64,000 bases of DNA from Acidobacteriota bacterium (GCA_003223325.1 QHYS01000057.1:1-64000); one strand, 5' to 3'. Counted from the stretch's first letter, positions 27,718 to 37,701 are shown. Numbers and translations: made by a program. The notes: generated by a model from the letters alone, not told the origin.

Positions 27718-28262
27718 GTTGTCCTCCTCTAAATCAGGGGTAGCCTGCGTCTGCCCGAAGTGGGCAGAGTATAACGCCGTCAGCACACGAAAATGAACGG
27801 GGTGGGCGCCTCGCAAAGGCGGCCTGCTCGGCATGGCCAGCCCCGAAATGACAGTTACCGAAACACAGGCCTGCAGGGTGTAGCACTTTTCCCGTTCGTA
27901 TAGCCCAACCGCCGCACCTTCACAAGGGTGAGGCCGTGCTTCCCATTCGAGTTCCTGATGGCAAATACTTCACTTCGCAACTTGGTTGTGCTTAATCAGC
28001 TGCGCCAGAGCCAGCAGCTTTGCGCTGAAGCGCAGCTTGCTTTGGGTTGCAGCGTCCAGGTTTACGATAAAGCGTGCTCGGTCGCGCCGAAAAAGCCTCG
28101 GCACGTGTGGCGCTGTGCAGAATCCAAACACTGGTGCCGTTGTCAAACAATCCGGTGTCAGCTTGCTTCGACCAGACTCGTGTCAGAATTCCCGATGTTG
28201 CAAAGCGGCTCGCCCGCCGTCACTTTGACTCCCGAGGCAGCTACCCTTTAGACTCTTTCCAT
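27718..28262. other. Intergenic stretch, no gene seen
   Basis: About 545 bases between the divergent PQQ dehydrogenase and rhomboid genes. It must hold both promoters. The ORFs of 80-107 residues in it show no protein-like character, and no repeat copy or RNA gene was found. Confidence 0.5.
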
Positions 28263-29042
28263 ATGAGCTACTTCCCGCGGTATCCCCGGGGGCGTTCGCA
28301 ATGGCGTGAATTCGTGACTCCTGCCATTCGCAATCTCGTGCTTGCCTGCGCCGGCGTCTTTCTCGTTCAGACGCTCCTTCAACTTTTCAACCTGCCCGCC
28401 TACCTGCTGTTCAATCGTGAATTCGGACTCGTTCCATTCGTTTTCCTTTTCAGGCTGCACCTCTGGCAACCGGTAACCTACATCTTCCTGCACGGCGGCC
28501 TGTGGCACATCCTGCTGAACATGCTTTTTCTGTGGATGTTTGGCGTGGACCTCGAGCGCGCCTGGGGTACGCACCGCTTTTATACTTACTTCTTCATCAC
28601 GGGCGTCGGCGCAGCTTGCATCAACGTACTCGCCGAAATCGTAGTCCATCCCGGCGGCGCTGGAGCTTCCTTCATACCCACCATTGGCGCCTCAGGCGCG
28701 ATCTACGGAATCCTGCTCGCTTCGGCCGTCATGTTCCCGGACCGCAAGATTTGGCTGATTCCCTTCCCCATTACGATTCCGATGAAGATTTACGTCATCG
28801 GCGCAGGCGCCATCGAATTTTTCCTGACGCTCGGCTCCGGCGGCGGCGATAACGTCAGCCACGTCACCCACCTCGGCGGTATGCTCGTCGGTTATCTCTA
28901 TTTGCGCCGCGGTTCTTGGTTCTATCGCGCACGCAATGGCATCTCCGATTGGCAGCGGCGACGCGCACGTCGCAAATTCGATGTGTATATGAGCAAGCAT
29001 AAAAATGAGCCGCCCTCCCATCCCGATCACTGGGTCAACTAA
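28263..29042 (+). CDS. Rhomboid family intramembrane serine protease
   Basis: This 259-residue membrane protein has six predicted helices with the rhomboid motifs HGGLWHILLNMLFLWMFG, the catalytic serine in GASGAIYG and the catalytic His in HVTHLGGMLVGYLYL. A short basic C-terminal tail follows (WQRRRARRKFDVYMSKHK). It cleaves helices of membrane proteins; its substrate is unknown. The start at 28263 gives the normal family N-terminus; the longer track ORF reads through intergenic sequence. Confidence 0.93.
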   Translation: MSYFPRYPRGRSQWREFVTPAIRNLVLACAGVFLVQTLLQLFNLPAYLLFNREFGLVPFVFLFRLHLWQPVTYIFLHGGLWHILLNMLFLWMFGVDLERAWGTHRFYTYFFITGVGAACINVLAEIVVHPGGAGASFIPTIGASGAIYGILLASAVMFPDRKIWLIPFPITIPMKIYVIGAGAIEFFLTLGSGGGDNVSHVTHLGGMLVGYLYLRRGSWFYRARNGISDWQRRRARRKFDVYMSKHKNEPPSHPDHWVN

Positions 29043-29117
29043 CACGCTTCGCGCTTCCGGCAGACCCTGGGGGGGTATGCAAGGGTGGCATCGCTGAAGC
29101 TGCTTACCAAAACTTGC

Positions 29118-29417
29118 TCACAGCTTCCCTGCAAACCTTAGGAAATGCTCGAGAATGAGTGCAAGCTTAGAAGGATCACCCGCTCCCACGAACTGGCCAT
29201 CCCTCTTTTGGCAATCTATCCAGTCGCTTTCACCCTTGGTGGCACTGATGGGTTCGAACTTGACGGCCTCCAACGGAGTCTCGCGCAGATTCACTTTCAG
29301 GATCCAACCCGGGTTGTCGAGGGTCCCGATATCAATCCCTGACCGATGCTCCCACTCGCCATTGCATTGCTGTGAATACCAATCCGCCAGTTTCGTGATC
29401 AAGTTCAACTCTGACAT
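29118..29417 (-). CDS. Imm53 family immunity protein
   Basis: This 99-residue cytoplasmic protein matches the Imm53 pattern: LADWYSQQCNGEWEHRSGI, then GTLDNPGWILKVNL and SDWIDCQ. Imm53 proteins are assigned as immunity partners of contact-delivered polymorphic toxins by gene neighbourhood. No toxin gene is beside it, so here it is an orphan. The start at 29417 has GGAG seven bases ahead, and the track ORF upstream of it is the shadow of pyruvate kinase. It lies 26 bases after the pyruvate kinase stop on the same strand. Confidence 0.85.
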   Translation of the reverse strand: MSELNLITKLADWYSQQCNGEWEHRSGIDIGTLDNPGWILKVNLRETPLEAVKFEPISATKGESDWIDCQKRDGQFVGAGDPSKLALILEHFLRFAGKL

Positions 29418-29443
29418 CTCTAGACTCCGGATCTGCTCGACCT

Positions 29444-30910
29444 CTAACGCCACACCTGTTCGCCGCCGCCGATGATGTGCAATTTCATGAAATTCGTGGT
29501 TCCGCCCACGCCCAGCGGAGTGCCCGCCACCATGCCTACCAAATCGCCCTGCCGCACCAGGCCCTCCTCGAGCAGGCGGCGCTCCGCCATTTTCGCCATA
29601 CCGTCGATATCCCGTAGCATCGCCGCCTTTCGCGGCAGCACGCCCCAGAGCAGCGTGACTTGCCGGCGCGTCTCTTGACTGCGCGAAAAAGCGATGATCG
29701 GCGGACGAGGCCGGTGCTTCGAAATCAGCCGCGCGGACGAACCACTTTCCGTGAAAACCGCGATCACTTTCATCGAAAGTTCTTCCGAAGCGTGGCAAAT
29801 CAGTTCCGCGGTAGTTTCGGCAAGGCTCAAAAGCGCCCGCCGGTGCGGGCGGATATGTTCCGTGATGCTCGATTCCGCTTCCAGCACGATGCGGTCCATC
29901 ATCTTTACCGATTCCACCGGGTAGCATCCTGTGGCCGTTTCGGCGCTGAGCATCACGGCGTCACTGCCGTCAAAAATCGCGTTGGCCACGTCGGATGCTT
30001 CGGCGCGCGTCGGGCGCGGATTGTGGGTCATCGATTCCAACATCTGCGTCGCGGTGATCACGGGCACCCGCGCCTCGCGCGCATGGCTGATCACCATTTT
30101 CTGGATCACGGGAACGCGTTCCGGGCTCATCTCCACACCTAGGTCGCCGCGCGCCACCATGACTCCTTCCGACACTTCCAGAATTTCGTCGAGGTTGTCG
30201 ATGGCCTCGGGCTTCTCGAGCTTGGCAATCACCGGAACTCTCTTGCCGGCCTTGTCCATGGCCGCCTTGGCCGCCAGCACCTCCTCCGCGGTGCGCACGA
30301 AGCTCACGCCGATGTAGTTCACGCCGCATTCCAGGGCGAAGCGCAGGTCAGTCAGATCCTTTTCCGTCAAGGCCGGAATGCGCAGCTTCACCGCCGGAAG
30401 ATTGACGCCCTGGTGCTCGCGCAGTTCGCCGCCATTCACCACGCGGCACACAATGCGCTGCCGCGCGGTGGATAGCACGCGCAGTTCGATCAGCCCGTCT
30501 GCCAGCAGGATTCGATCGCCCTTGTGCACTTCCGTAGGCAGGCGCTTGTAGCTAATCGAAACGCTTTCGTTATTCCCCGGTGCATCCACCGTCGTGATTG
30601 TGAACCGGCTGTCTGCGCGCAGGTTCACACTGTGCCCGCCTTCTAGCTCGCCCGTGCGGATTTTCGGTCCTTGCAAGTCGGCGAGTATGCCGATCGGCTT
30701 CTGCTGGCGCCCCGAAGCCGCTCGTATGAGCGTGACTGTGCGCGCGTGCTCCTCCTGAGTGCCGTGAGAAAAGTTCAATCGCGCCACGTCCATCCCCGCT
30801 CGCATTAAATGATCGACTACCGCGGGCGTATGGCTCGCCGGACCGAGCGTGCAGACGATCTTGGCCCGGCGAACTTGGCTGGCCTTCCCGTTACTTCGTG
30901 ACGAATTCAT
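29444..30910 (-). CDS. pyk: Pyruvate kinase
   Basis: This 488-residue glycolytic enzyme makes pyruvate and ATP from phosphoenolpyruvate and ADP. Visible motifs are RRAKIVCTLGPAS, ARLNFSHGTQEEH, PVIAKLEKPEAI, GVMVARGDLGVEM and the C-terminal AVFTESGSSARLIS allosteric domain. The start at 30910 is the ATG of MNSSRSNGKAS; it overlaps the M20 peptidase stop by 20 bases, so the two are probably cotranscribed. Confidence 0.96.
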   Translation of the reverse strand: MNSSRSNGKASQVRRAKIVCTLGPASHTPAVVDHLMRAGMDVARLNFSHGTQEEHARTVTLIRAASGRQQKPIGILADLQGPKIRTGELEGGHSVNLRADSRFTITTVDAPGNNESVSISYKRLPTEVHKGDRILLADGLIELRVLSTARQRIVCRVVNGGELREHQGVNLPAVKLRIPALTEKDLTDLRFALECGVNYIGVSFVRTAEEVLAAKAAMDKAGKRVPVIAKLEKPEAIDNLDEILEVSEGVMVARGDLGVEMSPERVPVIQKMVISHAREARVPVITATQMLESMTHNPRPTRAEASDVANAIFDGSDAVMLSAETATGCYPVESVKMMDRIVLEAESSITEHIRPHRRALLSLAETTAELICHASEELSMKVIAVFTESGSSARLISKHRPRPPIIAFSRSQETRRQVTLLWGVLPRKAAMLRDIDGMAKMAERRLLEEGLVRQGDLVGMVAGTPLGVGGTTNFMKLHIIGGGEQVWR

Positions 30911-32333
30911 GAACCGCCTTGTACAGGAAGTCGACGCCCGTTCGGAAGCTGGTGATGGGAATGCGTTCATCGTCTCCGTGCATGCGCAGGATATCCGCCT
31001 CGGTCAGCGGAAAGGGAACTAATCCATACGACTGCACATTGTGCAGGCGCAGATAAGCGGAGTCGGTGTACCACGTAGATAAATAGGGAACCACCACAGC
31101 CCCGGGGAATTGCCGCTGCGCGAGGCGCTCGATGGTCTGGTAGAGCTCCGATGTAGTGGATGAGGAAGGGGCATTTGGTCCGGCATCCGGCTGCACCGTG
31201 AACTTGACCTGCGGATCGTTCACGGCTTTTTGCATTTGCTCGAGCACATCCTGGATCGAATTTCCCGGCAACAGACGGATGTTCAGGTTGGCCGAAGCTT
31301 GCGAAGGAACCACGTTTGCGCGAACGCCGGCGGTCAACTCGGTGGGCGTGATGGTATCGCGTAGCATCGAGTTCCATATCGGACTCATCGCCGCTAGACG
31401 CAAGGCTGCCAGATCGGCCCGGTCTGAAGTGTCCAATGCGCGCATCCATTTGGCGATATCTTCGTCTTCGACGGGAGTAAGTTGCTCGAAATAACGCCGC
31501 GTCACGGTCAGCAGATGCAGCGGCGTTTCGAGCGTCCCCACTTTCTGCACCGCTGCCGCTAAATGCACCACCGGATTGTCCCGTTGTGGGATGGATGCGT
31601 GTCCCGAGGTCCCCGTCGCCGTTACCGTCACGTTGTAAGCCACTTTCTCGCTGGTTTGGATGGCCACATATTGCACTTTGCCGTTTTGCAATACCACGTT
31701 TCCGCCTTCATTGAGGGCATAACCGCAGGCGATCTTGTCCCAATATCGGTCAACCACCGCCCTTATGCCGGCATCGCCGCCTTGCTCCTCGTCGTCATCC
31801 GCCAAGAAAATGACGTCCCGGCTCAGGCGCGTCCCCGAGCGTTTGAGTCCGATAAACCCGGCAAGGTTTGCCGCCACCATGCCTTTGTCATCGATCGCCC
31901 CGCGCCCGTAGATATAGTTGTCCTTCTGTGTAGCAGCGAAGGGGTCCACGCTCCACTTGGCTCGGTCCACACCCACAACGTCCAGATGGGCGAGCAGCAA
32001 AAGCGCCCTGGAGGAATCCGGTAAAGGTCCGGCTTGCAGCCGCGCGACCACGATCCCCCTTCCCGGTGTCATCTCCAGAATCGCCGCCGGGATATTCTCT
32101 TTCTGCAGCACGTTCTGGATGTATTTCGCAGCTTCCAACTCGTTGCCCGGAGGGTTCGTGGTATTGATTCGAATCAGGTCGGTCAGCCAGGTTTGCGCTT
32201 CAGCCGTCAACTGCAACAGGTCCAGCGTCCCACCCTGCGTAGGCGCTTGCGATTTCAATGTCGCCGGCCGCAGCGCCAGCATGAAGATAATTCCGGCAAG
32301 TAGGCTGAAAGCAGAAAAGATTCGCCTAGCCAT
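30891..32333 (-). CDS. M20 family metallopeptidase, exported
   Basis: This 480-residue protein has a signal peptide (FSAFSLLAGIIFMLALRPATL) and the M20 (carboxypeptidase G2/ArgE-like) zinc sites: LLLLAHLDVVGVD, GRGAIDDKGMVAA and FLADDDEEQGGDAG. A dimerisation domain follows (TGTSGHASIPQRDNP). It should hydrolyse peptides or acyl amino acids in the periplasm. It is upstream of pyk with overlapping ends. Confidence 0.92.
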   Translation of the reverse strand: MARRIFSAFSLLAGIIFMLALRPATLKSQAPTQGGTLDLLQLTAEAQTWLTDLIRINTTNPPGNELEAAKYIQNVLQKENIPAAILEMTPGRGIVVARLQAGPLPDSSRALLLLAHLDVVGVDRAKWSVDPFAATQKDNYIYGRGAIDDKGMVAANLAGFIGLKRSGTRLSRDVIFLADDDEEQGGDAGIRAVVDRYWDKIACGYALNEGGNVVLQNGKVQYVAIQTSEKVAYNVTVTATGTSGHASIPQRDNPVVHLAAAVQKVGTLETPLHLLTVTRRYFEQLTPVEDEDIAKWMRALDTSDRADLAALRLAAMSPIWNSMLRDTITPTELTAGVRANVVPSQASANLNIRLLPGNSIQDVLEQMQKAVNDPQVKFTVQPDAGPNAPSSSTTSELYQTIERLAQRQFPGAVVVPYLSTWYTDSAYLRLHNVQSYGLVPFPLTEADILRMHGDDERIPITSFRTGVDFLYKAVHEFVTK

Positions 32334-32543
32334 TCCTTCTCCTTCTCCTTTTCCTAAACGGCTCTGCCCTTCGCACTTTTGCGCGAAGCTTTCGATACTA
32401 ACATGGCTGGCTTACCGGCGAGCCGCGCGTTCGATCCGCAATGCCATTAAGACATCACTGAAATTTGCTTTTGAGATTTGTACATCCTACGGTTTCGTGG
32501 CACCATCAAAGCTACTGAGTGGCTGCGACATACAGCGCCTGCT

Positions 32544-33638
32544 ATGATAAGGTTCATAGTCGCATACGCCTTGATTGCAGTTTTGGCCCTTGGGCCGCCG
32601 TTTGCCATCGCTCACGGTCAGGGACCACAACGCCCTCCGGCGCAGTCACCCCAACAGCAGGCTCCGCCATCCCAACCTGCGCCGCCCCCACAAGGACCCC
32701 CGCAAGGACAAGAGCAACAGCAGTCAGGCCAGCCCGGATTCGCCATCTCTATGACCGTCCCGGTAGTCAATGTCGATGTCGTCGTTACCGATAACGACGG
32801 CAATTACCTGAATGGCCTGAAGAAAGAGAACTTTCGCGTCAGCGAAGACGGCGTGTCCCAGATGATCACCAATTTTGGTACCACCGACGCTCCTATCACG
32901 GTGGTCCTGCTGCTCGAGTTCAGCCAACTCGGCTACGGCTGGTTTTTGTATAACGCCGTGAACTGGGCCGATGTATTTCTGCACCAGCTCAAGCCTAACG
33001 ACTGGGTTGCGCTTGAATCCTTCAATATGCGCTCGAACGTGGAGGTGGACTTTACGCACAATCCTCGTGAAGTCGAGCAAGGCCTCGTCTCGCTCTACTT
33101 CCCCCCCTTCCATGAGTCCAATCTTTTCGATGCCCTCGCGGACGTGACCGACCGACTCCAGGACGTCAAGGGTAAGAAGGCCGTCCTGGTCCTGGCCTCC
33201 GGCATCGACACCTTCAGTCGGCTTACCTTGGACAAGACCATTGCCAAATTGAAGCAAACCGATGTAACCGTCTATTGCGTGGGCGTCGCCGAGCAACTGT
33301 TTGTTCGGACCATCTCGAACGGCGGGCTCACCTATCTCCAGGCTCAGAATCAGCTGAAGAGCTTTGCTGAAATGACCGGCGGTCGCGTCTGGTTCCCGAG
33401 ATTCGATGGCGAGATTCCCGGCATCATGGCCGACGTCGCCGGCAGCCTCAGAAACGAATATAGCCTTGGCTACATTCCCATCAACCAGAAGAACGACGGC
33501 AAATATCGCAAGATCAAAGTGGAACTCGTCGCCCCTGACGGCGGGCCACTGACCGTTTTGGATCAGAAAGGCAAGAAACGCAAATTCCAGGTATACGCAC
33601 GGCAGGGCTACACCGCCCCCACCAGCACCGTCAACTAG
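32544..33638 (+). CDS. Secreted VWFA-related domain protein (acidobacterial type)
   Basis: This 364-residue protein has a signal peptide (FIVAYALIAVLALGPPFAIA), a long Pro/Gln-rich linker (residues ~26-63) and then a von Willebrand A-like domain: VVVTDNDGNYLNGLKKENF, VVLLLEFSQLGYG, then KGKKAVLVLASGIDTFSRLTLDK. The MIDAS loop lacks the usual DxSxS (it reads EFSQLG), so metal binding is doubtful. Acidobacterial genomes carry many such proteins (TIGR03436). It is divergent from the M20 peptidase. Confidence 0.88.
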   Translation: MIRFIVAYALIAVLALGPPFAIAHGQGPQRPPAQSPQQQAPPSQPAPPPQGPPQGQEQQQSGQPGFAISMTVPVVNVDVVVTDNDGNYLNGLKKENFRVSEDGVSQMITNFGTTDAPITVVLLLEFSQLGYGWFLYNAVNWADVFLHQLKPNDWVALESFNMRSNVEVDFTHNPREVEQGLVSLYFPPFHESNLFDALADVTDRLQDVKGKKAVLVLASGIDTFSRLTLDKTIAKLKQTDVTVYCVGVAEQLFVRTISNGGLTYLQAQNQLKSFAEMTGGRVWFPRFDGEIPGIMADVAGSLRNEYSLGYIPINQKNDGKYRKIKVELVAPDGGPLTVLDQKGKKRKFQVYARQGYTAPTSTVN

Positions 33639-33795
33639 ATTCAGGACTGCAGTTTCGGCTCAAACCATTCTTTTGGTTTAGTGTACGCGAGAGCGAAATG
33701 GAGAAGCAGGTCGCGCTTTCCCGGTCCGGTTCCGCGCCACTATAAAACGACCTCGTAAAGACAAAAAGCAAGAGCGCCTACTAACCACCTCCGAC

Positions 33796-33825
33796 TCAAT
33801 ATCCCCGCTCTCAATATCCCCGCTC
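33796..33825. repeat. 15-base tandem duplication at a stop codon
   Basis: Two perfect copies of TCAATATCCCCGCTC stand head to tail. The upstream copy on the minus strand contains the last codons and TGA of the hydroxyacid dehydrogenase; the second copy repeats them just after the stop. Confidence 0.85.
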
Positions 33826-34818
33826 CAAATCCACCCGATTCCGCAGCGGCTCGCCCCGGAACCAGCGCTCCAGATTGTCAATGAGCAGCTCTGCTTCTCT
33901 CTGCCAGATTCGCTCGCTTATCCCGCTCGTGTGCGGCGTGATGAAAGCATTTTCAAGCGACCATAAGGGATTTTCTGGCGGCAGCGGCTCCGGCGACGCC
34001 ACGTCCAGCGCCGCTCCGCCGATGGCGCGCCTTTCGAGCGCGGTGACGAGTGCCGCCTGGTCCACGAGCGAGCCTCGCGCCACATTTACCAAAACTGCGC
34101 TCCGCTTCATCGCGGCAAGCTGTTCATCGCCGATCAAATGATGTGTTTCAGGCGTTTCCGGAGCCGCCAAAATCACGTAGTCGGCAGACCGCAGCGCGGC
34201 CTTAAGCTCCGTAGCCGGAAAAGTGCGTTCCGTCAGTGACGCATCCGCCTTGCCCGAACGCGTCACCGCCCAGATATGCATCCCGAAGCCGCGCAGCCGC
34301 TCGGCCACGGCTCGCCCCACTCCGCCGAAACCCACGAGCAGGGCCACGGCGCCGCTCAGTTCCCGCGGACGCGCAGGCCCATCCCAAATCTCCTGCTGCG
34401 CCCATTTTCTCTGCGCTTGGAAGCGCATGGCCCCGGGGAAATCGCGCGCCATGGCCACGATCATTCCGGCGATGTGTTCAGCCATGGCCGGCGCGTGTAC
34501 GCCGCTGGCATTGGTGAGGATAATCCCCGAACTGCGAAATTCCGGATACATCAGTTGGCCCACGCCGGCGGAGGTCGTATGTACCCACTTCAGCCGCCGG
34601 GCCTCGCTCAACTGCTCCGGCCGCAGCAGCAAGCCCACGAAAATATCGGTATCCGGAAGCTCTGCCGTGATCCGGTCGTAATGCGGCAAGTCCAGCACGC
34701 GCATCTCCGGCCATCTCTGGCGCACCGCAGCCGCCATTTCCGGCGGCGAACGCCACAGCGTGAATCGGTGATAAGAAGAGATGACCAGCTTGGTCTCAGC
34801 CGGCTTCTGCGCATTCAT
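33811..34818 (-). CDS. D-2-hydroxyacid dehydrogenase family protein
   Basis: This 335-residue NAD(P)-dependent oxidoreductase has the D-isomer-specific fold: GAVALLVGFGGVGRAVAERLRG (Rossmann), NVARGSLVDQAAL with the catalytic Arg, ALDVASPEPLPPENPLW with the Glu, and FITPHTSGISERI with the His. The substrate cannot be read from the sequence; glyoxylate/hydroxypyruvate reductase-type activity is possible. Confidence 0.9.
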   Translation of the reverse strand: MNAQKPAETKLVISSYHRFTLWRSPPEMAAAVRQRWPEMRVLDLPHYDRITAELPDTDIFVGLLLRPEQLSEARRLKWVHTTSAGVGQLMYPEFRSSGIILTNASGVHAPAMAEHIAGMIVAMARDFPGAMRFQAQRKWAQQEIWDGPARPRELSGAVALLVGFGGVGRAVAERLRGFGMHIWAVTRSGKADASLTERTFPATELKAALRSADYVILAAPETPETHHLIGDEQLAAMKRSAVLVNVARGSLVDQAALVTALERRAIGGAALDVASPEPLPPENPLWSLENAFITPHTSGISERIWQREAELLIDNLERWFRGEPLRNRVDLERGY

Positions 34819-34848
34819 TCACGTTTGTCGTGCATTCGCTCCAACATC

Positions 34849-34940
34849 GTCATTCTGATGCTAGCGTCACCGACATCTGCTTTCCGGAAATCGCGCCTTT
34901 CGATTTCCAGTCGGGACGCAAAGCGAAGAATCCCTCTTCG
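34849..34940. repeat. Dispersed intergenic repeat, family B relic
   Basis: Has GTCATTCTGA at the left and GGACGCAAAGCGAAGAATCCCTC at the right; the middle is unlike other copies. It lies in the 240-base gap before the gpmI stop. Confidence 0.45.
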
Positions 34941-35060
34941 CCTTTGCCTGCCATACCGAGAGCAGCCTGTGTGTTTAAGGCGAGCTCCATTCATAAACTG
35001 CATCCCGAGGGCTGCCCTTGCCCGAGGGATCTGCTTTTGGTTTTTCTCATCCCGCGTCCT

Positions 35061-36623
35061 CTACTTCGACGCCGAGCGCAAATCGCTCCCCGTCATCTCT
35101 TTGGGCCGCGGAATCCCCAAAACTCCCAGCATGGTCGGCGCGATGTCCCGCAGCGCGCCGCCGGGTTTAAGCCGTGCGGATCGATCCTCGTGCACCAGAA
35201 TGAACGGCACCGGATTCGTCGTGTGATACGTGTGCGCACCGCCGGTCACTGGATCGATCATGGTTTCGGCATTGCCATGGTCCGCCGTGATGATCCAGGC
35301 CCCGCCGCGCGGCCGCAGCGCCTGATAAATCCGCCCGAGACACGCGTCCACCGCCTCCACGGCGCGTATCGCCGCCTCCAGCTTGCCCGAATGGCCAACC
35401 ATATCGGCGTTGGCAAAATTCATGATCACCGCGTCGAACGCCCCCTTCTCGATGGCCTGAACGACGTTATCCGTGATGCCCTCGGCAGACATTTCCGGCT
35501 TCAGATCGTAGGTCGCCACTTTCGGCGAAGGCACCAGGATGCGTTCTTCGCCGCCAAAGGGCTTCTCCACGCCGCCATTAAAAAAATAAGTCACATGCGC
35601 GTACTTCTCGGTCTCCGCCACACGCAGATTGCGAAAGTTCATCTCCGCAAACACCTGCGCCAGGATGTACTCGAGTTTCTCCGGCCCAAAAAGATATTGG
35701 AGCCAGGAGAATGTCTTGTCATATTGCGTCATGGCCACGAAGAAAAGGTTCTTTGGCCGCGCCGCATCGGCGAATTTATCGAAGCCCGGCTCCGCGATCG
35801 CCCGCGTTATCTGACGCGCACGGTCGGCGCGGAAATTGGAAAAGATTACGGCATCATCGTCGCGAATCGGCGCGACCGGCGCGGCCGTGGCCCCGCTGTC
35901 GGTCGTGATCACGACCGGCTCGACGAATTCGTCCGTGATACCCTGTTCGTAGCTCTGGCGCACCGCCTCGATGGGATCCGCCGAGCGACGCTCGGCTTCC
36001 CCATGCACGACCGCGCGATAGGCGCGCTCGATACGCTCCCAGCGGTTATCGCGATCCATCGCGTAGTATCGGCCCACGACCGACGGGATCCCCCCCACGC
36101 CCAGCTCGCGCATTTTTTGTTGCAGTTTCCGCAGGTAATCGATGCCACTATGTGGCGGCGTGTCGCGCCCGTCCAGGAAGCAATGTACAAAGACGCGCTC
36201 GACCTTGTTCTGCTGCGCCATCCGCAGCAGCGCGAAAAGATGATCGATGTGCGAGTGCACGCCGCCATCGCTCACCAGCCCCAAAAGATGCAGTTGCCGC
36301 TCGCGCCCGCGCTTCATCGCGCCGAGCAAAAGTTCATTGCGAAAAAGCGCGCCGCTGCTGAACGCCTGATCGATCCTCGTGATGTCCATCAACACGATGC
36401 GCCCGGCCCCGATATTCAGGTGCCCTACTTCGCTGTTGCCCATCTGCCCTTCCGGCAGCCCGACCGATGGGCCCGAAGTGTGAATCAGGGTGTTCGGAAA
36501 CTGCGCCAGCAGCTTGTCGTAATTCGGCTTGCGCGCCAGGGCGATGGCGTTGCCCTTGCTCTCGGCTCGATAGCCCCATCCATCGAGCACCGTCAGTATG
36601 ATCGGTTTGGGTCGTTTGCCCAT
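35061..36623 (-). CDS. gpmI: 2,3-bisphosphoglycerate-independent phosphoglycerate mutase
   Basis: This 520-residue dimanganese enzyme interconverts 3- and 2-phosphoglycerate. The N-terminal [11 protein letters not shown], the catalytic serine in [39 protein letters not shown] and [15 protein letters not shown] (metal ligands) are intact. With pyk upstream, two lower-glycolysis enzymes lie within 7 kb but are separated by other genes. Confidence 0.96.
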   Translation of the reverse strand: MGKRPKPIILTVLDGWGYRAESKGNAIALARKPNYDKLLAQFPNTLIHTSGPSVGLPEGQMGNSEVGHLNIGAGRIVLMDITRIDQAFSSGALFRNELLLGAMKRGRERQLHLLGLVSDGGVHSHIDHLFALLRMAQQNKVERVFVHCFLDGRDTPPHSGIDYLRKLQQKMRELGVGGIPSVVGRYYAMDRDNRWERIERAYRAVVHGEAERRSADPIEAVRQSYEQGITDEFVEPVVITTDSGATAAPVAPIRDDDAVIFSNFRADRARQITRAIAEPGFDKFADAARPKNLFFVAMTQYDKTFSWLQYLFGPEKLEYILAQVFAEMNFRNLRVAETEKYAHVTYFFNGGVEKPFGGEERILVPSPKVATYDLKPEMSAEGITDNVVQAIEKGAFDAVIMNFANADMVGHSGKLEAAIRAVEAVDACLGRIYQALRPRGGAWIITADHGNAETMIDPVTGGAHTYHTTNPVPFILVHEDRSARLKPGGALRDIAPTMLGVLGIPRPKEMTGSDLRSASK

Positions 36624-37032
36624 AAGCCGTCAACAATACACGCTATCGCCACGAAATGGACCTTTGGCTCTGTTGCCTCTTGAATGTTCAGCCGTCTCGT
36701 CATTCTGAGAGGCTGTGACTTTTTGATTTTTCGCAAAAACCGTCGCTGAAAACATTGAGGTTAGGTGCGAAAAATTCGCGAATTGTGAATAAACTTGCAG
36801 CCTCCCAGCGGAGTGTCCCGATCTGTTTCCTCAGGGACTGGCGTATTTGCGATTTCCGCTCGGGACACGCAGTCGAAGAATCCCTCCTGATTTCATCGAG
36901 CGACCAGCCGCAACCAAGCATCTTGCCATCGGCAGAGGGCAATAAGGGCAATACCGGTATATTGTATCCGGGGTCGGAGAAGCATATGATGCCCGAAAAA
37001 TAAGCCGGAAATCGAGTGGAAAGGACTACTCC
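36624..37032. other. Intergenic stretch with family B repeat halves
   Basis: About 400 bases. GTCATTCTGAGAGG at 36699 and CGGGACACGCAGTCGAAGAA with TCCCTCC at 36862-36888 look like the two ends of a repeat copy separated by about 140 bases of AT-richer sequence. No gene was found. Confidence 0.5.
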
Positions 37033-37449
37033 ATGAAACTTGCCTTTGGTTTGGCGTTGTGCGCGTGCTTAACGGGCGCCGTGCTGTGGGCTCAGAGCGA
37101 CGACTTCGCCGAATATCAGGGCTGGATGAAATCCAATGCCGCTACTGTGGCCGATATCAGTAAGAATCTCACAGCCAAAGACGGCGCCGCGGCCCACACC
37201 GGCGTTCGAAAGCTCCAGGAGAACCTGGCCATGGTCATGGCCTATTGGCAGTCCCGAAACGTAACCGACGGCGTCAGATTCGCTCTTGACGCTACCTACG
37301 GGGTCGCCCAGGTCGACGTGCTGATCTCTCAGAGTAAGTTCGACGATGCCGCCGCGGCGCTGAAGACGGCTCAAGGCAGTTGCGCCAACTGCCACATGGC
37401 CCACCGCGACAAAGCCCCCGACGGATCCTTCAAGATCAAAATAAAGTGA
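37033..37449 (+). CDS. Cytochrome c'-like small haem protein
   Basis: This 138-residue protein has a signal peptide (LAFGLALCACLTGAVLWA) and one haem-binding motif CANCH at residues 117-121, close to the C-terminus. An otherwise helical protein with the CXXCH at the C-terminus is the layout of cytochrome c' four-helix bundles. Its role may be electron transfer or binding of NO or another gas in the periplasm. A GGAAAGGA ribosome site precedes it. Confidence 0.8.
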   Translation: MKLAFGLALCACLTGAVLWAQSDDFAEYQGWMKSNAATVADISKNLTAKDGAAAHTGVRKLQENLAMVMAYWQSRNVTDGVRFALDATYGVAQVDVLISQSKFDDAAAALKTAQGSCANCHMAHRDKAPDGSFKIKIK

Positions 37450-37503
37450 ACATCCGATCAGGATGTTCATCCCGAGCGAACATCGTGCGTGAAGGATCTC
37501 TCT
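37449..37503. repeat. Dispersed intergenic repeat, family A copy with leading hairpin
   Basis: The hairpin AACATCC-gatca-GGATGTT touches the cytochrome stop region and is followed by CATCCCGAGCGAACATCGTG and GAAGGATCTCTC. The track start of the next ORF (37489) lies inside this repeat, which argues against it. Confidence 0.65.
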
Positions 37504-37524
37504 TGGTATCGTATCCTTCCGTCG

Positions 37525-37701
37525 GTGGAACACCGATTCATGTGCCCGTACTGTGGTGAAGAAATCTCCATGATCCTGGATCTCTCCGTTCCGCGCCAGG
37601 TTTACATCGAAGATTGCGAGGTCTGCTGCAATCCCATCGAGATCAGCTATACCGCTGAAGACGACGAGCTCATCGGCTTCACCGCCAAGCGCCTCGAATA
37701 G
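37525..37701 (+). CDS. CPXCG motif-containing cysteine-rich protein
   Basis: This ~58-residue protein has two Cys pairs, CPYCG near the N-terminus and CEVCC 28 residues later, with QVYIEDCEVCCNPIEI typical of the family. It should bind one zinc ion; the function is not known. The GTG at 37525 (VEHRFMCPYCG) is used since the longer form starts within a repeat; ATG at 37540 is another option. Confidence 0.85.
   Translation: MEHRFMCPYCGEEISMILDLSVPRQVYIEDCEVCCNPIEISYTAEDDELIGFTAKRLE

Noticed and set aside
29418-29927. N-terminal extension of the Imm53 ORF
   Set aside because: It reads pyruvate kinase DNA out of frame; a good ribosome site marks the start at 29417.
34830-36683. 617-residue plus-strand ORF opposite gpmI
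   Set aside because: Shadow of GpmI, His/Arg-rich as expected of antisense frames in GC-rich DNA.
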